Source: Dipteronia dyeriana (taxonomy: Eukaryota; Streptophyta; Magnoliopsida; Sapindales; Sapindaceae). From it: a DNA stretch of 64,000 bases. Below the pieces are notes generated by a model. It was not told the DNA's origin. It saw nothing but the letters and a program-made list of their open reading frames with translations, and ran no database searches. Within the stretch, counting starts at the first letter, position 1; every line of letters starts with the position of its first letter. Location of the stretch: assembly GCA_032871835.1 (NCBI GenBank), contig CM065300.1, forward strand, positions 67,405,192 through 67,469,191, written 5' to 3'. Below, piece after piece: positions 33,846 through 46,039 of the stretch. A program made the position numbers and the translations under genes.

Positions 33846-34616
33846 CATATTTCTCATCCCCATGTTCTTTAGATGCCCTTAAAAACTCTTTTGTAGAAAA
33901 GCCTTTGTCAAGGGATCCACTAGATTTTCTACTGACGCAATCTTGGTTATCGTCACGTCTCCCCTATGCACAATTTTCCTTAAAAGGTGATACTTTCTTT
34001 CGTTGTTTTTCCCTCTCTTATGACTTCTTGGTTCTCTTGAATTATTAATTGCTCCACTATTGTCACAATAGATATTAATCTGCTTATTCACATCAGGAAC
34101 CACTTCTAAGTCAATCAAGAATTGCCTGAGCCAGATAGCATTTTTAGCAGCCTCGCATGCGGCAACATACTTATCTTCCATGGTGGAGTCAGCATTACAA
34201 GATTGCTTGATGCTCCTCCATATGACTGCCCCTCCTCCAAGTGTAAACATAGATCTTGATATTGATCTTTTGGAGTAGGAATTCGATTGGAAATCAGAAT
34301 CGGTATACCCAACGAGAATTAAATCCCCTCTGGAGTATTCAAGCATATAATCTCTTGTTCTTCGAAGACACTTAAAAATATGCTTGACTGCCGTCCAGTG
34401 ATCAGAACCAGGTTTTAAATGAATCCTGCTAACCATGCCTACAGCAAAACAAATATATGGTCTAGTGCGGAGCATTGCATACATGAGACTTCCAACTGCC
34501 GATACGTATGGAACCCTACTCATGAATTGCTCTTCATGCTCATTCTTAGGAACTTGTTCCTTAGAAAGTTTGATTCCATGTCTGAAAGGTAACATACCTT
34601 TCTTGGAATCTTGCAT
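33846..34616 (-). pseudogene. Angela-1 RNase H
   Basis: A 245-codon open frame (33879-34616) carries the end of RT (VPYVSAVGSLMYAMLRTRPYICFAVG) and copia RNase H: GYTDSDFQSN, AVIWRSIKQSC, MEDKYVAACEAAKNAIWLRQFL, IYCDNSGAI, ending in NLVDPLTKAFLQKSF. It is the best-kept part of the element, and the acidic residues expected in TDSD, ED and DN can be read. The small ORFs inside it on the plus strand are shadows. Confidence 0.92.
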
Positions 34617-34639
34617 GAAAACCTAGACAAGATTTTATC

Positions 34640-35443
34640 TATGTATGAAGCTTAGGATAATGCAATCGTTCTATTCTTTTTATTCCTTATGACTTGGATA
34701 CCAAGAATATAACTTGCTTCTCCTAAGTCCTTTATATCAAATTGTTTTGCTAAACATTCTTTTATTCAAGTCAATACACCTACATCATTTCCGATTAGTA
34801 GTATGTCATCAACGTAAAGAACTAGGAAAACCAACTTGTCACCTATAATTCTTTTGTATACACAAGGTTTATCAAGGTTCTGAATAAATCCAAAACTTTT
34901 CACGGCTTGATCGAATCTTATGTTCCAGGATATGGATACTTGCTTCAATCCATATATGGATCTTTACAACTTGCATACCCTTTCCTCTTGGCCCTTTTCA
35001 ATGAATCCTTCTGGTTGTATCATGTTGATGCTTTCGTCAAGACTTCCATTAAGGAAAGTTGTCTTGATGTCCATTTTCCAAATCTCTAGGCCTAGAGATG
35101 CCGCAATGGATAAGAGTATCCTAATGGATTTAAGCATAGCTACAGGGGAGAAGGTTTCTTCGTAATCGATACATTCCTTATGTGTATAACCTTTAGCTAC
35201 CAATCTAGCTTTAAAGGTTTCCACCTTTCCATCCATTCCTCTTTTCCTCTTGTATACCCACTTGCACCCGATGGGTTTTATCCCTTTAGGCAAGTCTACA
35301 AGAGACCAGACTTTGTGTTTGAACATATATTCAATTTCGGATCGTATTGCCTTTTACCAATGGTGACAATCAACATCTTCCATAGCTTCCTTATACGTAT
35401 AGAGATCATCATCATCCAGAAGATTCTCTACAGATTCTCCTAG
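34640..35443 (-). pseudogene. Angela-1 reverse transcriptase
   Basis: The N-terminal part is in 34964-35326 (WSLVDLPKGIKPIGCKWVYKRK, ARLVAKGYTHKECIDYEETFSPV, KMDIKTTFLNGSLDE, MIQPEGF). The catalytic part follows in 34766-34948 (FGFIQNLDKPCVYKRI, LVFLVLYVDDILLIGND). YVDD is intact. A frameshift near 34950 separates the two, and more breaks follow before RNase H. Confidence 0.9.
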
Positions 35444-35554
35444 ACCGATGTATCTTTCGGGTTGTCTAACAACCCTCCCACTACGACGAGGTATGGTAGA
35501 TTATTGATCTTGTGTTGGTATGGAACTTACAATTGGGCTAGGTTGCGAAACCTC

Positions 35555-36460
35555 TTATGGAATTGTAACTCCTGAAAGCTCATTCAGGACAATTCTACTT
35601 TTAGGCACAATATTATTTATATAGTCATCTTCCAAAAATTTAGCATTTGTTGAAACAAATACTTTAAGATCTGAAGGACTATAGAAATAATATCTTTTTG
35701 TTCCTTTTGGATACCCTACAAATATGCATGTTTCTGAATGAGACTCTGTCTTTTCTGTCTTTTCTTTTAACAAATGCACAGGACATCCAAATATCCTTAA
35801 GTGTTGTAAACTAGGCTTTCGCCCGGTCTACAACTCATGTAGTGTTTTAGGAACTGACTTAGATGGTAGATCGTTTAGAATGTACATAGGGGTTTGTAAA
35901 GCATATCCCCGAAAAGAATTAGAGATCGTTGAATAACTCAACACAGACCTAACCATGTCCAAAAGATTTCTATTTCTCCTTTCTGCAACCCTATTTTGTT
36001 GAGGTGTACCTGATGTAGAAAACTGAGAATTTGTCTCGTTATCAATAAGATATTGTTGAAACTCACCAGATAGATATTCTCCACCATGATCAGACCTCAA
36101 GATTTTTATGCGTTTCTCAAGCTGATTTTCTATTTCAGCTTTAAATGCTTTGAACATGTCAAAAGCATCTGACTTATATCTTATGAGATACACATAACCA
36201 AATCTTGAGTAATCATCTGTGAAAGTGATGAAGTACTCATATCCACCTCTAGCTTGAATAATCATAGGTCCACAGACATCAGTGTGTATCAATCCTAAAC
36301 ATTCAGTGGCTCATGTGACTTTGGTTGTGAAAGACCTTTTGGTCATCTTATCTTCCATACAAGATTCACAAATTGGTAAATCATTGACCTTTAAGCTTAA
36401 AGGTCCATCACTAACCAATCTTTTGATCCAATCTAGGTTAATATGACCTAGGCGCAAAAG
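35555..36460 (-). pseudogene. Angela-1 integrase
   Basis: The zinc-finger part (HINLDWIKRL and CESCMEDKMTKR) is at about 36305-36455. The catalytic core is in the 154-codon frame 35828-36292: IHTDVCGPM (first Asp), ILRSDHGGEY (second Asp), GTPQQNRVAERRNR (Glu). The C-terminal part is in 35555-35779 (IFVGYPKGTKRYYFYSP). Frames are separated by stops at about 36293 and 35800. Confidence 0.9.
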
Positions 36461-36814
36461 TCATAGGTAGGTTTCATCTTTTGATAATTTAACTATTTTA
36501 TGATTAGGTTGTGTTGATTCTGTGTCTAACAGGTGAGAGATATTACTATGTAAATAGAATAAAACGTTTTCCAATGTACCTTTACAAACAAATTTGTTAC
36601 TCTTACTAATAATAAACACTTTATTAAAAGTAACCGAATATTCAAATTTATTTAAACAAAAACCTGAAATTAAATTCTTCTTGAATTGAGGTACATAATA
36701 AACGTTTATTAAATCAAAATACCTATTAGAATCTAAACTAATTCTAATATCTCCCACTGCACTAGTAGTCACCAACGCTCCATTGCCTAAAATGCAAGAA
36801 GAATTCATTCTCAT
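36461..36814 (-). pseudogene. Angela-1 protease C-terminus and pre-integrase segment
   Basis: The 117-codon frame starts after the protease active site: LGNGALVTTSAVGDIRISL, YYVPQFKKNLISG, VCKGTLENVLFYL. The DSG active-site region and the gag zinc knuckle that should precede it are missing between about 36815 and 36960, so this interval holds a deletion or severe decay. Confidence 0.8.
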
Positions 36815-36959
36815 TCAATCTCTTCCTTTCTCGGAATCCCTTATAGTTTGGCCTTAGTTGCTTTTTATTCTGTTGTTTCCTGACCTTTTTATGGGTCTTA
36901 AAGTAGCCAATTTACAGACATTTTGAATTTCTTGTCCCTTGCTTTTCACAAGGGTTTTC

Positions 36960-37531
36960 TCAGCGCTTTGAACATCTTGTATCAGGCCTTGAAGGTGTAT
37001 TCCTTATTATTCAAGGTATAGTCCAACTTGAACTGATCAAAGGAATCTGATACTGACTTGACAATCATGTCAATTTTCATCTCAATCTCAACACCGTTAA
37101 GTTCAGCAATGTTGAGATGCGGTATGACTTTCATCATGTGATCTTTCACAGCCTGTCCAGGTTTCATCCTAAGATTCATGAAAGCAGTCACTGCCTCTCT
37201 CTTAGTCTTCTTATACCTCATAGCCAACATCTCCTATAGAGACATCATTATATCAGTAGCATACTTCACTTCTCCATGTTGCTGTTGCAACACGTCAGAA
37301 ATGGTGGCCATAATGTAACATTTAGCCGTCTCATCTGAAGACTTCCACTTTGGATACTCGTATATTTGCTCGTCAATAGATTCATTAGTAGGAGTAGGTG
37401 GTTTAGGAGTACACATAACGAACTTATACTTTTCAACTTGCAACTACAACATAATTTTCCTTTTTCCGTGTGACATTATTATCATCAGTTAAAGTATTAT
37501 CTTTTAGGATGTTGATTAGGGATGGGGTCAT
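36960..37531 (-). pseudogene. Angela-1 gag
   Basis: The start at 37529-37531 (MTPSLINILKDNTLTDDN) is the typical Angela gag N-terminus. A frameshift moves to 37234-37443 (EKYKFVMCTPKPP, ETAKCYIMATISDVLQQQHGEVKYATDIMMSL). After one stop, 36982-37230 follows (EAVTAFMNLRMKPGQAVKDHMMKVIPHLNIAELNG, KEYTF). No zinc knuckle is found. Confidence 0.85.
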
Positions 37532-38083
37532 GATTTCTTTTTAATAAAAAAAATTATATAAGTAAACAATCATGATAAAACACTTTTGAATATTTATCTT
37601 AAATTAAATAAAATAATTCAATCGTAAAATTCAACGGTGATCCAAAACCTATAAATGTCAAGCCTCCTTTGAGAGTTCGCACCATCTACTAGTTGGACTA
37701 CGTCCCACCTAATTGTTAACATAACAACTAGCGTTTTCAATTTTAACCTTGCAATTTAATTAACAAGAACTCTTTGGAGGATATTAATAAAGTCACATTG
37801 AGGGTGTTACCAAGTTATCAACCTTCAATATATTCCCTTACGATTATCCCTCCTTTGGGAGTAGATATTGTTTGGGCCAATTGTCTAGTCTATCCCTGTA
37901 AGGAAGTATCTTGCTAAATTCCATTCACGAATACCCCTTGGGGGGTAATTACACAAAACATAAAGCTCAACTAAACTCGGAGGCCGTAGGTGTTCTGAAA
38001 CACGTTCTCCCACCTAATTGTCTAAGGCGTGTGATTGAATTCCATAGAATGATTTACCAAGTTATCTAGATGCCAATTAGACA
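37532..38083 (-). other. Angela-1 leader, gag-proximal part
   Basis: Untranslated leader between gag and the SIRE-b2 insertion. No conserved frame; its last five bases (GACAC, 38079-38083) are the TSD. Confidence 0.75.
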
Positions 38084-40696
38084 CTGAAAATACAATCACG
38101 GTTAAATGCTCAAGGCTAACCTACAAGGGGGTGAAAAGGTTAGGCACCTTTTTCGACTCCCTTAGAAACAAACAAAAGTTTGTCCCTCTAGATTGCTTGT
38201 ATCACAATATATATATTAATTAAAGACAATTAATCAATATATAAACACAAGTAGAGTGTGATACAAATAAGTAATTATAACACATACACAATCTATATTA
38301 TAAAGAGAAAGTCAACATACATAAAGATTTCTATCCACAATACAAATGTTAGAGAGATAGGGATAGAGAAAAGTTGACACAAGATATAACGTGATAAACC
38401 TCCGAAGAGGAAACATCCACGGGCTAGCAGCCACTGGCAAACAAAATCCACTAGTAGAAAAGACAAGTACAATCTCTCAAGTGACCTCTTCACCTAGAAA
38501 CTACCCTCATATCCTACTCTATAAGTTGTCACCCTATGCTCAACAATCCGAGGCTTCACACCTCTTGTCAAGACTTCCTTGATCACCTTTTCCGGATCTT
38601 CACAGCCCAAGGCAAGACTTCTAGCTCAACTATCCGAGTCTTCCCGACTCTAGTCAAGACTTCCTTGCTCACCTATCCGAGTTCTCCCAACTCTAGGCAA
38701 GACTTCTTGCTCTACTATCCAAGGCTTCACACCTCTAGCCAAGACTTCTTTGCTCGACAATCCGAGGCTTCACACCTCTTGCCAAGACTTCTTGCTCAAC
38801 ACCATAGGTTTCACACCTATTGTCAAGACTTCCTTCTCACAAGGCATCTAGGTGATCATGAATGCAAAACGCAAACAAGCAAGTAACATAGAATGCTATG
38901 ATCAAAACATCCTATGAAAAATACTAGACATGAGCATGAATGCACAAATCACATATAATCTAGTTTATCATGCATGATTAGTCAATCTAGATTATGTAAG
39001 ATATGATCAACATTAATCACAAACTAGATTCATGCATATATCTAAACTTGAATCATAAGATATGATCAACAAATCACAAGATCAAGTTTAAATCACAAAA
39101 ACCTAAAACATGCTAAAATCATATGACAATGTCAAATAGATCTAAGCATAAGTTCTAGAGCATACTCCTAATCACAGATTCAACAAATCACATGAATATC
39201 TCAAAAGAACATAAGCACATGCATTATGTGAGAATTTAGGCCAAGAGAGCCGAATACATGTGATGAACTATTTTTCACAAAATCAATCAATCAAAGATCA
39301 CAAAATAGTCCTAGAATAAAAGCTAGCACAATACAATCCCAAACATTTGATAACATAGGCAAAATCAAAACCTTACTCAACATGAATGATTTCAATTGAA
39401 ATTTAACCTAGCTTTGAAAGTGTTCAAAACACAAATCAAAACACTCACAATATACAAATATATGTAGAAGTAGAAAACCCAAGGCAATTGACCAAGTTTT
39501 GAAAGAAAACTTAGAGAGAAAATCAATACCTTAGTTGATCTAGGTGCTGTCCCATTTTTGTATGATTAGACACCAAAGGCAGCAGAAAAATTAACTCAAA
39601 CTTTCAGAGAAAAGATGGAGGATGAATAGATAAACACTCTCAATTTCGAATGACTCAAATCGGAGTTCAAATGAAGAAGTTATGGAGTTTGGAAGGTGAG
39701 AAAATTTGGAGCGAAAATTCTGCACACTTGATTTGAATTTCTTCTTAGAATGAAATGTGAGAGGGAGAGAGTTTATAAAGGAGTGGGAAAAAAGAAAGAT
39801 GAAAAGATATTTTTGCCCTCCTTTGGAAGTGCTTCCCCAAGATGGCATGTGGGCATCTCGGGGCAGCAAGGTTGTGCGGTCGAGATGGCCATGCGCTATC
39901 TCGGGCATGCACACCTCCATGGCTTTTTGGCCATGGTGCATTCCTCTCGCGCTTCCCTCGCGTTCTTCGACAGTTCTCCGGCCTTCAAACTCAGAATCAA
40001 ATCCGTTTATGGATTACAAACTGTAAGTCTCACACGGACATGGACATATAAGATACTCAACCCAGAAAATAATAATTTGACTCGATATACGAAGACGAAG
40101 ACAATGTATTAAACATGAGTTGAAAGTGTAGTATCTTTTGACTTTGAACTTGAAATCAATAGTATGAGTAACCGAAATGACCAGAACCCAATCAAGAATG
40201 ATTTAAGACAAAATCCAAGTTCAATATCCCTATTATACAAATATATACAAATATACACATACAAACACAATTTACACTAGAATACAAACTATATAGAGAT
40301 AGTTTCCAATCATGCATATTCCAAAACATGTTATTTCCAAACCAATGCATGAGCATTCATCTTAAAGTGTGTGAATGTGTTATGCATGGTGCACAACGAT
40401 GCATAGACACATATGAATGAATTGTATGTGTGTGCCTATAATGGTGCACAACGATACAGGGACACAAATGTATGATATGTGTGTGTGTGCCTAAGCCTTG
40501 TAAGAGAAAGATAAGGTCTTAGTATACCTTTGTAGAACCAAATTGCCTCCTTTCTCTTTGAAGACTTAGAACTTGCGTTGACTTGTTGTTTCTTCTTCCT
40601 TGAAGCTTGAATCATCATGAACCTAAACAACTAAGTCATTACAAGTAAACATCAATTTAATATGGAATTCATGCCAACACAAACTAAAACCTAACA
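38084..40696 (-). repeat. 3' LTR of SIRE-b2
   Basis: TG at 38084 and CA at 40696 on the plus strand. It contains the 42-43-bp minisatellite (38569-38850), a TTTATAAAG TATA-like box (39772-39780) and decayed hairpins (about 39833-39936). Confidence 0.95.
38545..38850. repeat. 42-43-bp minisatellite in SIRE-b2 3' LTR
   Basis: The core CAAGACTTC starts at 38569, 38613, 38655, 38698, 38740, 38783 and 38824: spacings 44, 42, 43, 42, 43 and 41. The plus-strand ORF 38536-38886 is a by-product of this near-multiple-of-three periodicity. Confidence 0.93.
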
Positions 40697-40712
40697 ATCT
40701 CCCCCTTTGGAA
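40697..40712 (-). promoter_or_regulatory. Polypurine tract of SIRE-b2
   Basis: Minus-strand CCAAAGGGGGAGAT directly precedes the LTR start TGTTAGG. It is a textbook copia tract. Confidence 0.93.
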
Positions 40713-41101
40713 AATTGCATGTCAAAACACCTATACATTTACTACAAATATAAAAATGAAGATATGTCACAAAATCACTCACTCACATTACAATGAGTAA
40801 GATTCCTATATCTAATTTTCACCAACTCTTGAACTTCATCTTGATCTTCTCTTGAAGCAATCTACAAATCATTTCAAAGCATAATGAATATACAAGAGAA
40901 AAACAACAAATGACAACATATAATATGGATAAGAATATATAATTAAGTCCACAAATACATGTATCTCCCCCTCAATACATGCCAAATACAAGAATTCTTA
41001 ACCAAATCTTAAGACTAATTATTACAAGCCATTAAAAGTCCAAAAGTTCACAAAAACAACATAAAAAGGAAACTAAGTAACTAGCAATTCATAACAACTC
41101 T
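40713..41101 (-). other. SIRE-b2 3' UTR
   Basis: AT-rich non-coding sequence between the ORF stop and the polypurine tract. Confidence 0.7.
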
Positions 41102-42165
41102 TTATCCCCCTTTTTGACCTGAAATGATGCCAAAAGGTAAGAAACATACCATGAGACTCAAATACAAGCTACTAGATCCACCAAAGAAAGATGTGTGTGT
41201 AGTTGACCTAACATAATGCTTGATAGGTGGTCTTGAACTTGATGCAATACACTCATCCAACTCTTTTATTCTAGCATTTTGTTTTTCAACTATAGCACTA
41301 AGCTCATCAACCTTATTCTTCAAATGCAAAGCCCAATCTGGAAGAATGTTTATGCTAGTCTCTTGACAATCAACTTGTGAACTAAAAAGTCCAAAAGTCT
41401 CACATGTCTTACCCTTATCCTTATATGACATGTATGACACACGTTTATCACTATACTTTTCCAAGGGTTGTACCAACATATCATCTTCACTACTTTGAAC
41501 ACCACGAGCTAAACACAAAGAAGTTATAAACCCCTGTAATGTAAGCTTCTTATCTCCTCTAGTTGAGAAAGTCGCATTATCCAAATAAAACATAAGCAAA
41601 TCCCCAAGGTTTATAGGTTGATTAGTCACTAAGGCATATCTATTTTGATCTTGTCTTTATTCAACTCGGTTGAATTCGAAGATCCAATAATATTTGTGCA
41701 AATGAAAAGATGCCAAAATGCACTTGCTTTAGTTAACTCATGTTGACTAATATATGCTCTACCTTTCCACTCAAAAGAAGCATTGTCATATAGAGTTCTA
41801 CCCATGATATTTAGATTCTCAATGATATCAACATCTAGAAAGTTTGAATCAATATCACTAGATAGCCTAAGAAATTTGTTAATGTTTACCGGGTTAACTC
41901 TAAACACAACACCCCTAACATCCATCAAAGCATCCAATAAGGTGGCACTCTCTCTATATTCATGATAAAATTCTCTAACAATAGTGTCATTCACTATTCC
42001 TAGCATGCTCACCTAAGATTCCCAATTTCTATCCTTACTGCATTTAAGAACATAAGAATCTTTACATTTACCTAAGTCAATGCCTCTCTTTTGAAATATC
42101 TTCTTAGTTGCCAAGATCCCTAAATCCTTTGACCTTGAAGCTTTAGATTTCTTTGAGGTTGACAT
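41102..42165 (-). pseudogene. Pol-replacing ORF resembling the 'putative plant transposon protein' family
   Basis: The start at 42163-42165 (MSTSKKSKASRSKDLG) is taken because the frame continues through FQKRGIDLG and, after a TAG at codon 51, into DTIVREFYHEYRES, DVRGVVFRVNPVNINKFLRL and SAFWHLFICTNIIGSSN (to 41629). One frameshift then leads to VTNQPINLGDLLM, LTLQGFITSLCLARGV and a coiled coil (WALHLKNKVDELSAIVEKQNARIKEL), ending at 41102. The words VREFY, VRG-V-F-IN-FL, W-FI-NI-S and PINLG with a GF--LIT-LC block are those I recall for the Transposase_32-type plant family. Molecular function is unknown. Two disabling changes are visible. Confidence 0.7.
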
Positions 42166-43991
42166 GGCTTTCACAATGGGATTCAATTGATTTCCACTTC
42201 CGGTAACTTTAGTTCTTCCATTTTGTTCTTGTGAAATAAGATGCTATAAACATACAAAAGTGAGTGAAAGACAAAACAAGCTTATTAGTCACAAATATAT
42301 AAAACAATGACATATGACTTAAGAATGAATCATCATGGAAGACAAAGATAGTGAGTAATATCTTACAAGTATCATTAAGTCAAAATATGCCAACATGTAA
42401 CAAAATGAAGCATGTGAACATATCATAAAAGAGAACAATGTCTAGCATACAATGCTCCCCCTTGATAAATGCCATGACTAAGATTCATGATAGCATAAGG
42501 TTCACAAGGAAGTTCACACAATCATACATTCAAGCAATTTGAAGAAAAATCAACAAAATAAGCTTCATATGCTAAGAGAGATACACAAAGATTTTTCAAG
42601 TTCTCTCATAATTCTTCAAAAATTGCAAAGATATCATCATACTCTTAAACAAAGTGTGTGTGTGAGAGATATGCTTCAAATATACATCAAGAAGTAGTTT
42701 GATAATCAACATGCAAACAATTTCCAACAACTATTCATCTTAAGCTTTTTCAATAAAAAGTCAAACCGATTATCATCCGGAATTTTTTGATTTTAAGAGA
42801 ATAGATTTTCAACATATAAGTGTGTGTGTGCATGTGGCTCGTCATCCCATTTCTGTTTTTCAACCCGAGCTCATTTGATTTTCAACTAAACTCTTTTTTA
42901 AGCCTTCCTCCTTTTCTTTTTAGGCTTTGAATCAAAGATTTTTTTTATTGATTTCATTTCAACACTTCTTTGATTTTTCCATTTTTTTTACATAAACAAA
43001 AATCCACTTCATGACGGCTTTCACTCATCACAATGGTGTAGCTCTTTCCAACATTGCGTAGCTTTCACAACCAAGGTGTGTATCCCTTTCATGAAGGTGC
43101 TCGTTGAGTTCTATGTAATTGCCGAAGCAAAATGGATACTAACCATAGGTCATTTTAAATGTACTTGAGCACATAAACTTCAAGATGTATCCAATGTTTA
43201 CATATTAGTAAACTCAACCTACTAGCAAAACATATAAGAGAAGCAATGTGCAATTTTTAGAAAACCAAGATTTTATGGCTCATAAGCACATGATCTAAGA
43301 GCAATAAGTAGAGACTTATTCAAGATCATTATTTCTCTAATGAGTAGCTTTCAAAGAATATGAATCTCATATTTTCAAAAGTAATGCCACTAAATATACC
43401 AAACACAAACAATTATCAAAGTTAAGATCAATGTGAACAATATCACTATTAGATCCTAAAATAACAAATGTCAATGAGAACCATATGTATACTATACAAA
43501 ATTCTCTAATATAACATGTTATGAGATGTATGTCAAAAATTGAGTCAAAAGATGAATATCTAAGAGAATATGCATTAGAGTATAGAGATACCTTTTTGCA
43601 CATTATATTCACCAAATATCATACTTCCGCCCTTTTTATAAGCACTCTTGCCTTGAATGTCCTCATGACACCAAGTTGACGATGTTTCACAACAAGAGTA
43701 TAAAAAGCATAATATCTCAACTCAATCAACACATATAACAAAAGAACTTCTTCAAAGTTAATCAACAAATTTTGACCATCATAACAATCATGATGTAAGA
43801 TAACCAAGTTCATATTAATACATGAAGTATTCAAAGCTAGCAAGCAAGAATTCTCAACACAATTGATATATAGCCTCTAAGCTATCTCACATGTGCTTCT
43901 TATATTAGTGATAAAAGCACTCACCTTGAACCACTTGTTCTTGGGTGTACCTACACAAACATTTCCAATATCATTTGACAACAATGTTAAA
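42166..43991 (-). other. Conserved non-coding interior of SIRE-b2
   Basis: This aligns with SIRE-b1 from about 4149 to 5640, including the short frames at 43367-43615 and 43619-43843 and the gag-tail remnant 43877-44131 (CVGTPKNKWFKVSAF, reminiscent of the junction before SIRE protease). No pol motif was seen in any frame. Confidence 0.65.
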
Positions 43992-45955
43992 TCAAGAGTA
44001 AAGTCCTTCAATGACTTGATTAACAAGAATATCATTAACACACTTTTCCTTAACATTTTCAACACAAGCTTTGTCAAGTTGAACAAGATTAGAATTCTCT
44101 CTACTCCATAAATTTTTCTCATGCTTAGCAAAATTATCAGGTTTCTCTACTTTCAAAGCCATAGCATGTTCAAGTTGAAGTTTAATCTCCTTATCCCTAA
44201 ATTCATTTCCTAATTTGCATTTTTCAATATATTTATAACACCTAGGATTAATGTGACCAATTGTGTTGCAATAATGACAAATTGGAATAAAAGATGAGAT
44301 TGTACCTTTTGGAGTTGAACTAGCTTCACTAGGAGTTTGCAAAGATACCTTGTTCGCCAACTTTTTCTTGGCTTTTGATCTTCTCTTCTTGTGTGGTTTC
44401 TTATCAATCACGACTTTATCAAAAAGTGTAGGAAGTAGTGCTTCCAAGAGCTCCTCTTCAACTACCAAGTCGTCTTCACCACTATGAGAGTTAGCAAGAT
44501 TCCTAACACTAGACACACTAACTGAATCATTCACTAAATCCTTGATAGCCTCCTTAGCCGTGTCTATCTCTTCCATCAATTCTTGTTCTTTCTTCTTCAA
44601 AGAAGATATCACATTATCCTTCTCAAGGTTAATCATTTCAAGTTCTCTAAACTTCTTCATAATATCATCTTTTTCACCAAGAAGTCTACGAGTAACAACC
44701 ACAAACTCATCTAGTTGCTTCTTGATCAAATCATCCTTCTCAACTACTTCTCTTTGAGCATTGTCTCTAGCTTCTTCAAGTTTTTCTATCTTTTTCAACA
44801 ATCAAGATTAGTAGGAATGGAACTAGAGCTTCCATAATGATTTGCATCAAGGTTCTTATTCAAAGATATTGTACTACCAACATCTAGTGAATAATGAGAA
44901 GCCGTTAGAGCTACAAAGTTGCTCACCAACTCTTCATCACTTGAAGACTCACTACTAGAGCTCTCATTGTCACTAGAATTATCATCACTCCAAGTAGCCG
45001 CCAACAATTTGCCTTTCTTGTCTTTCTTAGATGGCTTCTTGGTGCATTCACTAGCAAAGTGACCATAACATTGACAATTATAGTATTGAACCTCTTTCTT
45101 GTTCATGGTTTGACTATTCTTCACAATCCTTGGAGATGATGTTCTCTTGACTCCTTTTTCCTTAGAAGACTTGCCTTTAGTTTTGGCATTCTTCTTTAGA
45201 AACTTCTTGAACCTTCTAACAAAGAGTGCCATTTCTTCATTTTCATCATCACTCTCCTTCTCAATAGCATTGAGAACAATTCCCTTACTCTTGATATTTG
45301 GCTTCAAGCACATCTCATAAGTTTGGAGAGACCTAAGCAACTCATCGATGTTCATACTATCCACATCTTTGCTTTCCTCAATGGTTGTCACCTTTGATTT
45401 AAATCTCTTAGGAAGAGACCTAAGGATTTTCCAATTTAAAAGCTCTTTTGAGATAGGTACTCCAAGTGCTTGACATTGGTTAGCTATGTTAAGAAGCCGA
45501 AATTGGAAGTCTTTAAACTTTTATTTCTCACCCATACTTAAACCTTCAAATTATGATACCAACATTTGAAGCCTCGATTTCTTCACTGCTAAGGTTCCTT
45601 CATTAGTAACTTGAAGAGTATCCCAAGCTTCCTTTACGGATTCAAGATTTTGAATATATGAGAATTGATGCCCATCAACTCCTCCAAAGATGGCATTCAT
45701 AACATGATGGTGCCATTTAGCAACCTCAAACTCATTCGTTATCCATTCACTCCATGGCTTAAGTATCATGGTTCCATCCTCATGAACCTTAGTAGGAGGA
45801 CTATAACCTTCTTCCACTACCATCTAAGCCCTTTCATCAATTGAGCGGATGTAGGATTTTATCCTCAACTTCCAATACCCATAGTTAGTGACACGAAGTA
45901 ATGGTGGCCTAATATTTGAGGCTCCTTCCGCCATTACATCATCTTGTAAACCCAT
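43992..45955 (-). pseudogene. gag of SIRE-b2
   Basis: ATG at 45953-45955 (MGLQDDVMAEGASNIRPPLL). Domains in order are the N-terminal gag (YGYWKLRIKSYIRS, VVEEGYSPPT, EAWDTLQVTNEGT), core, CCHC knuckle (CQCYGHFASEC with the first Cys changed to Tyr: YYNC), acidic serine tract, long coiled coil (about 44440-44800), second knuckle CHYCNTIGHINPRC, and tail to 43992. A TAG after RSIDERA (about 45825) is shared with SIRE-b1. Other stops and a shift at about 44800 break the frame. It would form the particle shell and bind RNA. Confidence 0.88.
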
Positions 45956-46020
45956 GACTTCAAACGCCTTACAAAAACTGTGAAAGTATCACCCCGGACT
46001 CACACTAAGTGCAATATAGT

Positions 46021-46037
46021 GTCCTGTTTTGATACCA
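46021..46037 (-). promoter_or_regulatory. Primer binding site of SIRE-b2
   Basis: Minus-strand TGGTATCAAAACAGGAC, two bases from the LTR end; Met-tRNA type with one change from SIRE-b1. Confidence 0.87.
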
Positions 46038-46039
46038 AT

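Noticed and set aside
38536..38886. Plus-strand ORF of 116 codons with a repeated QDFLL-type peptide, with relatives at 46493-46858 and 8284-8478
   Set aside because: It is the LTR minisatellite read through; the period of about 42 bp keeps the frame open. It is antisense to the element, and frames differ between copies.
39750..40112. Overlapping plus-strand ORFs rich in Gly/Arg/Trp (also 47708-48078)
   Set aside because: They are caused by the GC-rich hairpin block of the SIRE-b LTR. Three frames are open at once, with no domain and no conservation of frame.
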